In this document: in pieces, positions 44,859 to 55,128 of the stretch
Layout of the letters: every line of letters starts with the position of its first letter
Numbering within the stretch: the stretch's first letter is position 1
Assembly: GCF_004792655.1 (NCBI RefSeq)
Contig: NZ_SRZC01000002.1
Location: forward strand, 186,001-250,000
Direction of reading: 5' to 3'
Source of the DNA: Palleniella muris
Lineage (GTDB): Bacteria > Bacteroidota > Bacteroidia > Bacteroidales > Bacteroidaceae
Length of the DNA: 64,000 bases
Position numbers and translations under genes: made by a program
Notes under the pieces: model-generated
What the model was told of the DNA's origin: nothing
The model's database searches: none
The model's input: the letters and a program-made list of their open reading frames with translations, nothing else

Positions 44859-47800
44859 ATGAAACGGTCATATATCATAGCCGTTGCTTCCGTCATATTG
44901 TCGGCGGCAGGTTTGGCAGGGATTTTCATGTATCCCGGCTCAACAGCAGACGCCATGCCCCGGCAGGAAGACATCGGCACCAGCATAGTGGCTGACGCCA
45001 CCGACGCATCACCCGGATTGGCGGCCACAGAAAGCGGCAATCCTTCTCCGCAACAGAAGGAAGAGTTTACATCCGGCAATACAACGGCAAAAGGAACTGT
45101 TGCCGAAGCTGTTCCCAGCAATAAAACGGAACAGACCAATGCAAATGAGGACAAGGTCTCTGCCGACGGATCCGTCCGTAAATATTTCACCACGGCACAT
45201 TCAGACAGCATTTCCGTGGCCGGCGGCACTCTTGCCGTGGCAAAGGGACGGCTGTTGCGCCCGGTAAGCCTTTCCATCTGCGCGGTGGACAGTACGGCAT
45301 TGCCGGAACTGGACTTTGCTATGTGCAATGTCACGGGCGAGAGCGACGGCTACCGCTTCCTCCCTCACGGCACGCACTTCACCGAAGAGGGTGCTACAGT
45401 ACGCCTGAAGTATGACCGCACGAGGATACCGAGCGGTTATACGGAAGACGATATACGAACATTCTACTACGACACCAAAGAGGGGCACTGGGTGGCTCTC
45501 GAAAGGGTGAGGGTCAACAAGGAACTGGCCTACGTGGAATCCAAGACCACTCACTTCACCGACATGATCAACGGTGTCATACAGGCACCCGAATCCCCTG
45601 AGACCGACGGTTTCGCCCCGACCATGATGAACGACATCAAGGCGGCAGACCCAACGGCGAAGCTCAACATCATAGCACCGCCATCGGCAAACAACCGTGG
45701 CTCGGCCAACTTGCAGTACGCCTTTGAGATGCCTCCGGCACGTAACGGCATGGCTCCCTCTCTCGCCATCAGCTACAACAGTGACGGTGGCAACGGATGG
45801 CTCGGACAGGGCTGGGACCTCTCCGTACCGTCCATCACGCTTGATACCCGTTGGGGTGTGCCGCGTTATGACCTTGCAGACGAGACCGAGACCTATTCGC
45901 TCTCCGGCTCCATGCTCTCTACAATGGATGACAACGGTGCGATGAGCGTGGCCCACCGTGGCGACAAGATTGCACGCAAGACTGACCGTCAGTTCTATAC
46001 CCGTCAGGGCGGTGACTTCTCACGAATCATCCGTAAGGGCGACAGTCCGGCCAACTATTATTGGGAAGTGACCGACAAGCAGGGCGTGGTTTATACCTAT
46101 GGTGGCGAGGGCGCAGTGATCAAGGGCACGATTACCGACATCGCTGGCAACACACGCGAGGTGATTTCCGAATGGAAGCTCAAGAAGGTTGTAGAAACAC
46201 ACGGCGACTGGATAGAGTACGAGTACACGACAGCCAACGAGCCGGTTCGTGGCGGACTGGTGGCAAAGGCCATCTATCTCTCCAAGGTCAGTGCGGGCAA
46301 TGTTGAGAGCAGCGAGCCTCACACCGTGGTGACGCTGACAGGCGACAAGACCAAGCGGCAGAAAGCCAACAACGCACGTTATGGTTATCTGACCTCTTCC
46401 AACAGGCTGCTTGAGAAAGTTTCTATCAACTTCATGGGCGAGGAATTGCGCAGCTACACGTTCTCATACGTTGATGGCGCGTTCCACAAGGATTTGTTGG
46501 AGGGTGTTCGTCAGTTTGACGACCAGGGACAGGAGTTCGCCTTCCAGAAATTCGACTATTACGATGACGTGCAGTCGGCAAGCGGATATGTGCCGTTCAA
46601 GTCACAATCCGAGACATGGAACACACATAATGACGGACTGGATGCAGGGTTCATCAATCCGTTGCAGGGAATGGACATGTTCAGTGACAAGCCTACGGCT
46701 CTCGGTGGAACGACAAGTTCTTCCGTGGGTGGTTCGTTCTATGCCGGTGTCGGAATATACGATGGAAGTTCGTCAACATCAGGTACAATCGGTGGAAGCT
46801 TCAACTATTCCAACGACAAATCCAAAGGTCTTTCAACATTTGTAGATCTGAACGGTGACGGATTGCCAGACAAGGTATATCGTGATGGAAACTCTGTCTA
46901 TTATCGTCCTCAGTTAAGGAATAGTGATACAGGTGAGGTCTCTTACGGAGAGCCGATTAGGGTAAACGGAATAAGCGGATTCTCATCTTCAAGCAGTAAC
47001 ACTTACTCTGGCGGTGCAGATGTCAAGGCTGGATGGGGTGCTGCAGTGGCTACCATTGGTACAGATGCGTCCAAAACCACGACCAAGACGACCGTTTATT
47101 TCTCTGATATAAACGGAGATGGTCTGATTGACCTCGTTTCAAACGGCAAGGTCTATTTCAATCACATCGACTTTGATGCCCAAGGCAATGCTGTTCCGAC
47201 ATTCACTCTCAGCAGTGCAGACACTCCAAGTCCGATTATATATGACCCGACAAAGATTGACGTGTCCGTAGGTGCGGTTGATCCGGAAGAACAGGCAGAA
47301 GCATTGCGTATCTCCCCAATGGAGGATGCCGTCCGCGTATGGGTGGCACCGAGAGCCGGTGTCATCAGCATTTCTGGCTCTGTATCTCTTGTAACTCCTA
47401 CGGGCGATTATGATACGGAGGCGTATGAAAAAGCAGATGGAGTCCGTGTCGCCATACAGAAAGGCGGTTCGGAATTGTGGAGTCAGTCCATCGCAAAGGG
47501 TGACGTGACTTCTTATCAGGCAAATGCTTCATCAATATCCGTAAACAAGGGCGATCGTATATATTTCCGTGTCCAGTCAGGGGCGGAGGAAATGAGTAAC
47601 GGCGCATTTGATGAAGTGGTTTGGCATCCGGTCATAACCTATGCCGGTACAGAGGAAACCATGCCAAACGGCTACTCAACGACTAAATACGAGCCGGAAG
47701 AAGGTGCATTGTATTTTGCTTCAACTTATTTAAGCATTGAGAAAGGGAATCAGACTGTCGGTATATCTGGTAATTTCATTAAACCTGCGACAACGGATGA

Positions 47801-50800
47801 TGTGACCCTCATCATTATCGGGTCAACCGACAAAAAGGATGGTAATGGCAACGACAACCCGTCGTATGTCGAGAAGCAGGTATATACCCGCACATTCCCA
47901 TGGAATGAGAGCTACAACGATGATGTCACCATATCACTGCAGAATACAGACGGACTGACAAACTTCCGTTTTGTCGTTAGCTCGGAATCCAATGTTCGTT
48001 GGAATGCAGTCAAATGGAGTCCTGTCGTTTCTTATACAGATTCTACCGGGACACAGCAGAACCGTCAAGTCTGTCCGGATTATACGCTGTATTCAAACCA
48101 TGTCGTAAATGCGCCTTCGTATTTGCCGACAACGGCAGATACTGTGCTTTATGTCAAGCCGGTCATTACATTCTCCAATCCGTCATATAATGGCAGCCTC
48201 ACTTTGACCGTAAAGACCACAGACAGACTGTTGGGTAAGAAATCATTTGCTGTTACCGGCGGTATTGTGGCGAATGATTCTATCTCCATACTGAAATCCG
48301 ACATCGGCAGCGATAAGGTCTGGTTTGAATTATTCTCTGATGATTGTAAGATTGGCGATGCTATTACTGGCGTTTCAGTTCAGATAAAATCTCCGTCAGT
48401 ATTGTTGCCACAGACAGCGGAGGCTAATCTGTATGCAGCCAACGACCCGGCAGGCTTCGGAAATCTGTATCGTGGCTGGGGAGGTTTCGTCTATAACGCC
48501 TCCGACAACCGTTATTCCCGTCCGATTGATGAATCTCTTCTGACTTTGCCGCAGGATGAGAATGCAACGGTTGATCCGTTAACAATGGCATTTACTCCAT
48601 TAAGCACGGATTTGAATAAGCTCGACCGATGGAGCGGACAGCGTGAGGAAATTTTCATCACTGCGACCAATATGGGTGCGGCGCGTCTTACAGAACAGGA
48701 TGTCGTACTGAGCAATCCGTTTGAGAATATCGGAAACGTATCAGGACTTGCCGGCGAGCATCTGCAAGGAACAGGTGCAGCAGCAATTTCGCAGGAAATG
48801 GTAAGCCATAACAATGTTGTACAAGGCGGTGCAATATTCACGTACAATGACGCAAACGGTGACAGCAAGACAAAATCCATGATGATAGACCTGAACGGTG
48901 ACGGCTATCCGGATATTGTCGCCGGTGGAAAAATCCAATATACCAACACGCTTGGTGGTATCAGTGGAGAGGTACTGGAAGGTATGGGAACAATCACCAG
49001 TGGCAGTAAGGCACAAGGCTTTGCGCTCGGTAGCGATCCTATCCTCTCAGCAGTAGCGACCATTAAACAGATTGCTAACGGAAAGAATACCTCTGCCAAC
49101 CAAGAATCAAGCAACAAGGCAAAGGGTTCTATTTCCGCTTCTCTCAGCATTCCGCCATCGAACGAAGACTGGAATATTGAGAATTTTGTTGATGTGAACG
49201 GCGATGGTCTTGCTGATAAAATTATATCAGGGAATAAAGTAAGATTGAATTTAGGCTATTCTTTCACTGAGCCTATCGACTGGGATATTGACCGCATACA
49301 GGGCGGCAAGAGCCAGTCTTATACAGCAAATGTCGGTGGCGGATATAACCAAGGTTCCGGCAGTTTCGCAGGTGGATACAATATAGTAACTTCCGCGAAT
49401 GAGGAACAATACAATCTTACGGATGTCAATTCAGACGGATTACCCGACAAGGTTTGGAAATCCGGCAATGGCATCATGGTTGCATTGAATACCGGAATAG
49501 GATTCGATACTCCGTTTGTATGGCAAGGTGTGGAAGCATTAAGCAAGTCAGCATCTACATCCGAAGGCGGAAATGTAGCTTTTACGGTTTCTATTCCTAT
49601 ACCTCTTCCTATTGGACCGTCATTAAAAATATCTACAAATCCCGGCGTGACATTGAGTCACAGTATCAATCGTACCAATTATTCTTTGCAGGATGTTGAC
49701 GGCGACGGCTATCTTGACATCGTGACCTCCAACAGTGAGAGTGAGCTTACTGTTACACGCTCTGCTATCGGCCGTACCAATATGCTCAAGACTGTCACCA
49801 ACTCTATCGGCGGACGCTTCGAGCTGGATTACGCACACTCGACCCCGACCTACGGACACCCCGGTGGCAAGTGGGTTATGTCGGCATTGACCGTTGATGA
49901 CGGTATCCATGACGACGGTCCGCTGATGAAAGCGGCATTTGAATACGCTGACGGCTTCCGTGACCGCCATGAGCGTGACTTCCTCGGCTTCGGCAAGGTC
50001 ATCACCAAGAGCCTTGACACCGAGAAGGGCGACGGCGTATATCGCCAGTCTGTTCAGGAATTTGCCGTTGACAACTACTACACGTCCGGCAACCTTGTGG
50101 CTTCATACGTTTCTGACGCAGCAGGCAACAAGTTCACTGAGACTGTCAACGAGTATGACGCTTACAGCATGACCGCCAATGCGGACAACTACTCCTTCAC
50201 AAAGCAGGATGTAATCTATAGTGACCGTGCATCGGCTTTCGTTCCTCTACGCTATACTGCCAACAAGCAGTACGAGGGTACTTCGCAGGGGATGGTAATC
50301 TCAGAGGCATGGAACGAGTATTATCTCAACGGCTATCATGGAGAACTGAAATCCTACCGCTACAGCGACAAGGGCAGCCTTGGCAACAGCGGCACGGGCA
50401 GCTATGACTATGCGACAAACATCCAGTACACCTCCAATGCCGACAAGCACATTTTCGGACTTCCTACGAATGTGACCGTTGTCGGTGGCGATGGCTCGAC
50501 GTATCACAACGTGTCGGCGACTTACGACACCAAGTACCCGAACCATCTGACACAGGTGACACAGCAGCTCGGCAGCGGAACGGCAGTCACCGACTACAAG
50601 TACGACCGTTATGGCAATATCACCCAGAAGACTCTTCCTGCCAACGGCACGGGACAGCGTATGTGGTACAAGTACCGCTATGAGCCAGAGATGAACATGT
50701 ATGTCGAGCGTATCGACGACGCTTGGGGCTACCGCAGCGAGGCGGGCAACTTCGATTACCGCTACGGTATGGCACTGGAGCGCCGTGACCTTAACAACTT

Positions 50801-53800
50801 CTACTACGAGACTGAGCTTGACAACATCGGTCGTGTAACCAAGGTTCGCGGCCCTAACGAGCTGGCAACCGGTGTTCCTTATATCATCGCATTTGAGTAT
50901 CAGCAAAAAGCAGGCTTTAGTGAATCGGGCATCACCGCCCCTGCATACGCAGTGACCAAGCACTACGACATTCAGCATCCTAATGACGATCTTGAAACCG
51001 TGACTTTCGTTGACGGTTTCGGACGGCCTGTTCAGGTGAAGAAGGACGGTGTTGTCACTACGGCTGCGAAGGGTTCCGGTGCATCCGACCAGAATGTGAT
51101 GATTGTCAGCGGACGCAACGTCTATGACGCTTTCGGACGTGTGGCAAAGGCATACTATCCCACTACCGAGAGTCTGGGCAGCAAGACCTCGTTCAGCACC
51201 ACGTTTGACAATGTTACCCCGACTGTGACGGTCTATGATGTTCTTGACCGTGCGTTGAGTGTGACACTCCCGGACGAGTTCGAGACAAAGACAGAATACA
51301 CCCTTGACAGCGGGTCTAATGCACTCGTAACAACGGTGACGGACGCACTCGGCAATAGTCAATCGACTGTTACCAACGGTAGTGGCAAGACTGTCAAGTC
51401 TATCCAGCACAGCGGTCCAGACGGTGATATTACCACCACATTCGAGTACGACGGCATCCAGCGACTTGTAAAGGTTTCTGATGTCGAAGGTAACGTGACG
51501 ACATCCGTTTATGACATGGGTGACCGCCGCACGGAGGTCAACCACCCGGCAAGCGGTATCACCTCGTTCACCTACGACCCACTCGGCAACGTGCTCACCA
51601 AGCAGACGGCTAATATGGCGGAGGAAGGCAAGATGATTACCTATACCTACGACTACCACCGTCTGACGGGTATCAACTATCCTGACCATCCCGAAAACAA
51701 TGTGAAGTATTACTATGGCGGCCGCAACGCATCCCACAACCGTATCGGCCGTCTGATGATGCGTGAGGATGGAACCGGTGCCATCGAATACTTCTACGGC
51801 AAGATGGGTGAGGTGACGAAGACACGCCGCACGCTTATCGTGCCTAACCAGGCGATTGCCACATACGTTACCCAGTGGACTTACGACAGCCACAACCGCC
51901 TCCTTGAGATGATCTATCCTGACGAGGAAAAGGTGACTTACTCGTACAACCTCGGCGGTCTGCTTGAGAAAGTCCGTGGCGAGAAGTCATACGGCTATGA
52001 CTACATCACCAAGTTGGGCTATGACAAGTTCGAGCAGCGCAGTTATCTGAAGTATTGCAACGGCGCAGAGACGTTCTACACCTACGACAACCGCCGTCGC
52101 CTGAGTAACCTCGCGGTGAACAGCGGCAATACGACCATCATGGACAACGACTACACCTTTGATGCTGTCAGCAATGTCCTTTCGGTGGCTAACAACGCTT
52201 CACTTCCTGCCAGCGGCAATGCCGGCGGCCAGATGTCGCATGCCTATACATACGACGGACTATACCGCCTCGTTTCCGCAACAGGTACATACACAGGTGC
52301 CGACAATAAGTCAGCATCCTACACCCTTGCCATGGGCTACGACAACATGCACCGCATCAAGTCCAAGAGCCAGCATCTGACTCAGGACAACGTGCAGTTC
52401 AATGGTACGCTCAATGTGGGCTATGACCTGTCATACACATACGGTACTGAAGCCGGTAAGAAATTCCAGCTTGCAAGTGTTAAAGATGTGAATTATCGCA
52501 CGGAAGAGACTCCTGGAGACAATAATATCGAAAATAATCACGTATATTTGTATGATAAGAACGGAAATCTTGTATATGTGAACACCGGACGTATGATGAA
52601 CGATGGACATAATGAGGTCGGCACAAGAGAGCGCAAGCTCATCTGGGACGAGGAAAACCGTCTGCTTGCAGTGGACGATAACGGCTTCGTGTCCAACTAC
52701 TGGTATGATGCTGACGGCGAGCGCACAGTCAAGACTTCCGGCGAAAGCGATCAGGTTTATGTCAACGGAGTATTCTCCGGCGGCTCTACCAACACCGCGA
52801 AGTTCTCGCTCTATGTAAGTCCGTACCTCGTTGCTAACCAGGGAGGTCGTTACACCAAGCATATCTATGCAGGCAGCCAGCGCATTGTGTCTAAGGTCGG
52901 CGATTTCGCCTCCTATGGCTCTGACCCGCGCCGTATCGAATATGCCGGTGCCAACACTGACGGTCTTTCGGTAAACTACAAAGCTAAGTATGCGGCTCAA
53001 CAGCAGGTAATCAAGGACAACTACAAGACCTTTGATGTGCCTTACAACGGAACCGACAACGACAACTATGCAGATGGCGAAGGATTCTGCTGCAATGACG
53101 GAACACAGGGTGCTCTATTAGAGGCTAACAAAGCTCGGTCTCGTACAGTTGTAAAGTCATTCAAAGATCCAGACAACTATGAGAACCTGCAGTTCTACTA
53201 TCATCCCGACCATCTTGGTAGTTCCAGCTACATCACCAATCTTGACGGCGAAGTTGTGCAGCACATTGAATATGTGCCATTCGGAGAAGTTTTCATAGAG
53301 GAACGCAACAATGTATGGAACACGCCTTATCTCTTCAATGCAAAAGAATTTGACGAAGAAAATGGTATGTACTATTATGGAGCGAGGTACTATGAACCGA
53401 GACTAAGTTTATGGATGTCAACAGATCCGATGCAAGAAAAGTATTTGGATTATTCTTCATATTGTTATACAGGAAATAATCCAATAAGATTTAGTGACCC
53501 TAATGGTCAAGATTGGTGGGATAAAGTAAAAGGATTTGGTGCTGCTCTTGTAGATAATGCTACTGGTGGATTAACCAATATCCGAACATATGCAGGGAGA
53601 AATGTTTCAGATCCCAAGGACTTCAATGCAGGATTAACAGCTGGTGATATTGCCAGTCTAACCGTGGGAACTATTGAAAGTGGTACAGGTTCTGCTATGG
53701 TTGCAAGTGGAACATCTATTACTACGGTAGGACTCGTTGCAGAAGGTCCTTCGCTTGGAACTTCTACTGTTGTTGTAGTTATAGGAGGTGCTGATGCTGC

Positions 53801-54194
53801 TGTTGGAGCAGGTCTTACAGCGCACGGAGCTGTAATGATGGCTACTGCAGGTAAAAATCTCTCTGAAAAGAAAGGACATCTTGATACTGGAAATTCGACA
53901 GCATCCAATAATCGAGGAACTAAAGTCAATAGTAAAACTTTGTGGAAAGATTCAAAAGGAAATCGAATTGATGTTGAAAATCCAAATCCGGGACAACGGC
54001 CAGGACAAATACATTTTCAAGATAATAAAAACAACAAATATTTATATAATAATAAAGATGGTCGTTTTTATTCTCGTGACCCTAAAACAAATAAATGGGA
54101 TGTACCAGCACCAAATAGAGTAAACGAACAATTATCAAATCCAAATGTACAAAGAGCTATACAAACAGGAAATAAATATCTTGGGAATGAGTAA
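44859..54194 (+). CDS. Giant SpvB/FG-GAP/Rhs polymorphic toxin
   Basis: A 3111-residue protein with an N-terminal membrane anchor or signal (residues 1-25). An SpvB-type domain starts near 255 (NLQYAFEMPPARNGMAPSLA). FG-GAP-like calcium motifs (D-x-N-G-D-G-x-x-D) recur near 661, 748, 1344, 1443, 1523 and 1611. YD/Rhs repeats run from about 1900 to 2700, and the Rhs core (YHPDHLGSSSYITN...ARYYEPRLSLWMSTDP) ends at DPNGQD near 2880. The last ~230 residues are AT-richer and different, the usual exchangeable toxin tip: a Gly/Ala/Val-rich stretch, then GQRPGQIHFQDNKNNKYLYN to the end. The immunity-gene candidate overlaps the stop. It resembles TcB/TcC-like shell toxins. Confidence 0.88.
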   Translation: MKRSYIIAVASVILSAAGLAGIFMYPGSTADAMPRQEDIGTSIVADATDASPGLAATESGNPSPQQKEEFTSGNTTAKGTVAEAVPSNKTEQTNANEDKVSADGSVRKYFTTAHSDSISVAGGTLAVAKGRLLRPVSLSICAVDSTALPELDFAMCNVTGESDGYRFLPHGTHFTEEGATVRLKYDRTRIPSGYTEDDIRTFYYDTKEGHWVALERVRVNKELAYVESKTTHFTDMINGVIQAPESPETDGFAPTMMNDIKAADPTAKLNIIAPPSANNRGSANLQYAFEMPPARNGMAPSLAISYNSDGGNGWLGQGWDLSVPSITLDTRWGVPRYDLADETETYSLSGSMLSTMDDNGAMSVAHRGDKIARKTDRQFYTRQGGDFSRIIRKGDSPANYYWEVTDKQGVVYTYGGEGAVIKGTITDIAGNTREVISEWKLKKVVETHGDWIEYEYTTANEPVRGGLVAKAIYLSKVSAGNVESSEPHTVVTLTGDKTKRQKANNARYGYLTSSNRLLEKVSINFMGEELRSYTFSYVDGAFHKDLLEGVRQFDDQGQEFAFQKFDYYDDVQSASGYVPFKSQSETWNTHNDGLDAGFINPLQGMDMFSDKPTALGGTTSSSVGGSFYAGVGIYDGSSSTSGTIGGSFNYSNDKSKGLSTFVDLNGDGLPDKVYRDGNSVYYRPQLRNSDTGEVSYGEPIRVNGISGFSSSSSNTYSGGADVKAGWGAAVATIGTDASKTTTKTTVYFSDINGDGLIDLVSNGKVYFNHIDFDAQGNAVPTFTLSSADTPSPIIYDPTKIDVSVGAVDPEEQAEALRISPMEDAVRVWVAPRAGVISISGSVSLVTPTGDYDTEAYEKADGVRVAIQKGGSELWSQSIAKGDVTSYQANASSISVNKGDRIYFRVQSGAEEMSNGAFDEVVWHPVITYAGTEETMPNGYSTTKYEPEEGALYFASTYLSIEKGNQTVGISGNFIKPATTDDVTLIIIGSTDKKDGNGNDNPSYVEKQVYTRTFPWNESYNDDVTISLQNTDGLTNFRFVVSSESNVRWNAVKWSPVVSYTDSTGTQQNRQVCPDYTLYSNHVVNAPSYLPTTADTVLYVKPVITFSNPSYNGSLTLTVKTTDRLLGKKSFAVTGGIVANDSISILKSDIGSDKVWFELFSDDCKIGDAITGVSVQIKSPSVLLPQTAEANLYAANDPAGFGNLYRGWGGFVYNASDNRYSRPIDESLLTLPQDENATVDPLTMAFTPLSTDLNKLDRWSGQREEIFITATNMGAARLTEQDVVLSNPFENIGNVSGLAGEHLQGTGAAAISQEMVSHNNVVQGGAIFTYNDANGDSKTKSMMIDLNGDGYPDIVAGGKIQYTNTLGGISGEVLEGMGTITSGSKAQGFALGSDPILSAVATIKQIANGKNTSANQESSNKAKGSISASLSIPPSNEDWNIENFVDVNGDGLADKIISGNKVRLNLGYSFTEPIDWDIDRIQGGKSQSYTANVGGGYNQGSGSFAGGYNIVTSANEEQYNLTDVNSDGLPDKVWKSGNGIMVALNTGIGFDTPFVWQGVEALSKSASTSEGGNVAFTVSIPIPLPIGPSLKISTNPGVTLSHSINRTNYSLQDVDGDGYLDIVTSNSESELTVTRSAIGRTNMLKTVTNSIGGRFELDYAHSTPTYGHPGGKWVMSALTVDDGIHDDGPLMKAAFEYADGFRDRHERDFLGFGKVITKSLDTEKGDGVYRQSVQEFAVDNYYTSGNLVASYVSDAAGNKFTETVNEYDAYSMTANADNYSFTKQDVIYSDRASAFVPLRYTANKQYEGTSQGMVISEAWNEYYLNGYHGELKSYRYSDKGSLGNSGTGSYDYATNIQYTSNADKHIFGLPTNVTVVGGDGSTYHNVSATYDTKYPNHLTQVTQQLGSGTAVTDYKYDRYGNITQKTLPANGTGQRMWYKYRYEPEMNMYVERIDDAWGYRSEAGNFDYRYGMALERRDLNNFYYETELDNIGRVTKVRGPNELATGVPYIIAFEYQQKAGFSESGITAPAYAVTKHYDIQHPNDDLETVTFVDGFGRPVQVKKDGVVTTAAKGSGASDQNVMIVSGRNVYDAFGRVAKAYYPTTESLGSKTSFSTTFDNVTPTVTVYDVLDRALSVTLPDEFETKTEYTLDSGSNALVTTVTDALGNSQSTVTNGSGKTVKSIQHSGPDGDITTTFEYDGIQRLVKVSDVEGNVTTSVYDMGDRRTEVNHPASGITSFTYDPLGNVLTKQTANMAEEGKMITYTYDYHRLTGINYPDHPENNVKYYYGGRNASHNRIGRLMMREDGTGAIEYFYGKMGEVTKTRRTLIVPNQAIATYVTQWTYDSHNRLLEMIYPDEEKVTYSYNLGGLLEKVRGEKSYGYDYITKLGYDKFEQRSYLKYCNGAETFYTYDNRRRLSNLAVNSGNTTIMDNDYTFDAVSNVLSVANNASLPASGNAGGQMSHAYTYDGLYRLVSATGTYTGADNKSASYTLAMGYDNMHRIKSKSQHLTQDNVQFNGTLNVGYDLSYTYGTEAGKKFQLASVKDVNYRTEETPGDNNIENNHVYLYDKNGNLVYVNTGRMMNDGHNEVGTRERKLIWDEENRLLAVDDNGFVSNYWYDADGERTVKTSGESDQVYVNGVFSGGSTNTAKFSLYVSPYLVANQGGRYTKHIYAGSQRIVSKVGDFASYGSDPRRIEYAGANTDGLSVNYKAKYAAQQQVIKDNYKTFDVPYNGTDNDNYADGEGFCCNDGTQGALLEANKARSRTVVKSFKDPDNYENLQFYYHPDHLGSSSYITNLDGEVVQHIEYVPFGEVFIEERNNVWNTPYLFNAKEFDEENGMYYYGARYYEPRLSLWMSTDPMQEKYLDYSSYCYTGNNPIRFSDPNGQDWWDKVKGFGAALVDNATGGLTNIRTYAGRNVSDPKDFNAGLTAGDIASLTVGTIESGTGSAMVASGTSITTVGLVAEGPSLGTSTVVVVIGGADAAVGAGLTAHGAVMMATAGKNLSEKKGHLDTGNSTASNNRGTKVNSKTLWKDSKGNRIDVENPNPGQRPGQIHFQDNKNNKYLYNNKDGRFYSRDPKTNKWDVPAPNRVNEQLSNPNVQRAIQTGNKYLGNE

Positions 54195-54663
54195 TTCTAT
54201 ATATCTCGTTTCTATGAATGAGAATATGAAAACTATTCTAAACAGATATAAGATGGAATACCAGCCTCTCTTAACTACAACCATTCCTCGAAGGCTTTAT
54301 AACTATATAGAGACCGGAGTAGAGTTTAGAAAGGATGTGAATAGCTACACTTATAAATCTGTAAAAAAATTTGAACTTTATTATGAGGATAAAACTGGAA
54401 ATGAATATTCGAATAATAAAATATATGTTGATAAATATCCGAATACAGCATATACTCTTAGAATAAGTTTGAATTTTGCATTCGCTTTAGCTAAATTGCT
54501 GGAGGAATTTCCTGATAAGTTTAACATCGTTTTGAGCGTTAATCAGGAAGATATTGTAATTTCGTTCTATTGTGTTCGAGAAACCGAGCAATGGTTAACT
54601 GAAGATTTAGAGTCATATCATGATGAAGCGATTTTTGTTTTAACAACAAAATCACATGAATGA
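54187..54663 (+). CDS. Probable immunity protein for the Rhs toxin tip
   Basis: A 158-residue protein starting at an ATG (54187) that overlaps the last bases of the Rhs gene. A longer in-frame start inside that gene is less likely. The sequence is soluble and rich in Tyr, Glu and Lys, with no known domain I can name. Position directly after an exchangeable toxin C-terminus, same strand and overlap, is the standard layout for cognate immunity proteins. Like the tip, it is AT-rich, so tip and immunity gene probably moved together. Confidence 0.75.
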   Translation: MSNSIYLVSMNENMKTILNRYKMEYQPLLTTTIPRRLYNYIETGVEFRKDVNSYTYKSVKKFELYYEDKTGNEYSNNKIYVDKYPNTAYTLRISLNFAFALAKLLEEFPDKFNIVLSVNQEDIVISFYCVRETEQWLTEDLESYHDEAIFVLTTKSHE

Positions 54664-54733
54664 CAAAAGACTGATGTAAAACCACAATTACTCTCAAAAT
54701 ATTTTTGATTGTAATTACAAGATTGAGAAAAGT

Positions 54734-54771
54734 CGTATCAAGCCAAGTATCCAGACTATGATACGATTTTT
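54734..54771 (+). terminator. Intrinsic terminator of the toxin/immunity operon
   Basis: CGTATCA (54734-54740) pairs with TGATACG (54759-54765), followed by ATTTTTCTT. It lies 70 bases after the immunity gene and ends the plus-strand run. Confidence 0.65.
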
Positions 54772-54827
54772 CTTATTTATATTCTAACGTTAAAAACGTA
54801 TTTCAGCCATTGATACACACCCCCCCC

Positions 54828-54907
54828 GTGGCTCGTTTTCACAGTCAACAAGGAAGCCTATTGATGCTATATCGACATTAGAATGAGACTTCAGTAATGA
54901 TTTTAAA
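54828..54907 (-). pseudogene. 3' remnant of a second Abi_2 gene
   Basis: About 80 bases match the last codons of the intact Abi_2 gene (55137-55215) with scattered differences: shared stretches include GGCTCGTTTTC, ACATCGACATTAG-like and CTTCAGTAATGATTT. The frame is not preserved. It lies in the same orientation as the intact gene, downstream of a second copy of its leader hairpin, so it is the tail of a duplicated module whose middle was lost. It is followed by a run of C at 54820-54827. Confidence 0.6.
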
Positions 54908-54912
54908 TAAAT

Positions 54913-54948
54913 TTTTGGTCGGAATTATTGCAAATTCTCCGACCAAAA
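54913..54948. terminator. Inverted repeat with U-rich arms
   Basis: TTTTGGTCGGA (54913-54923) pairs with TCCGACCAAAA (54938-54948), an 11-base stem with a 14-base loop and T/A-rich ends on both strands. It could terminate the second hairpin RNA reading leftward, or the plus-strand operon. Confidence 0.5.
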
Positions 54949-54989
54949 TCAATTTCGCAGAAGGCAAATAATCAGGGATGTAAAAACAA

Positions 54990-55035
54990 AAGTTCCGCCC
55001 TGGTACGCTGTTCTATGGGAAGCGTGGCGGAAACT
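54990..55035 (-). ncRNA. Hairpin RNA copy 2 of the Abi_2 module, with its own promoter
   Basis: On the minus strand the RNA would read UUCCGCC, ACGC, a 13-base loop, GCGU, the bulge ACCAG, then GGCGGAA and a U-rich tail. The paired arms are GCGTGGCGGAA-type (55022-55032) and TTCCGCC...GTACGC (54993-55008). The stems and bulge equal those of copy 1 while the loop differs. A -7 element TACTTTTG (55042-55049) and a TTG -33 box 20 bases upstream (55070-55073) lie directly in front. No intact gene follows, so this copy may act as a free RNA. Confidence 0.55.
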
Positions 55036-55128
55036 GTCGGTCAAAAGTAATGATTTTATTTCAATTAGGCAACTTCTTTCAGAAGAATAGGCTTGGAATC
55101 AGCAATAAATCTTGGTTGAGTAATTGCC

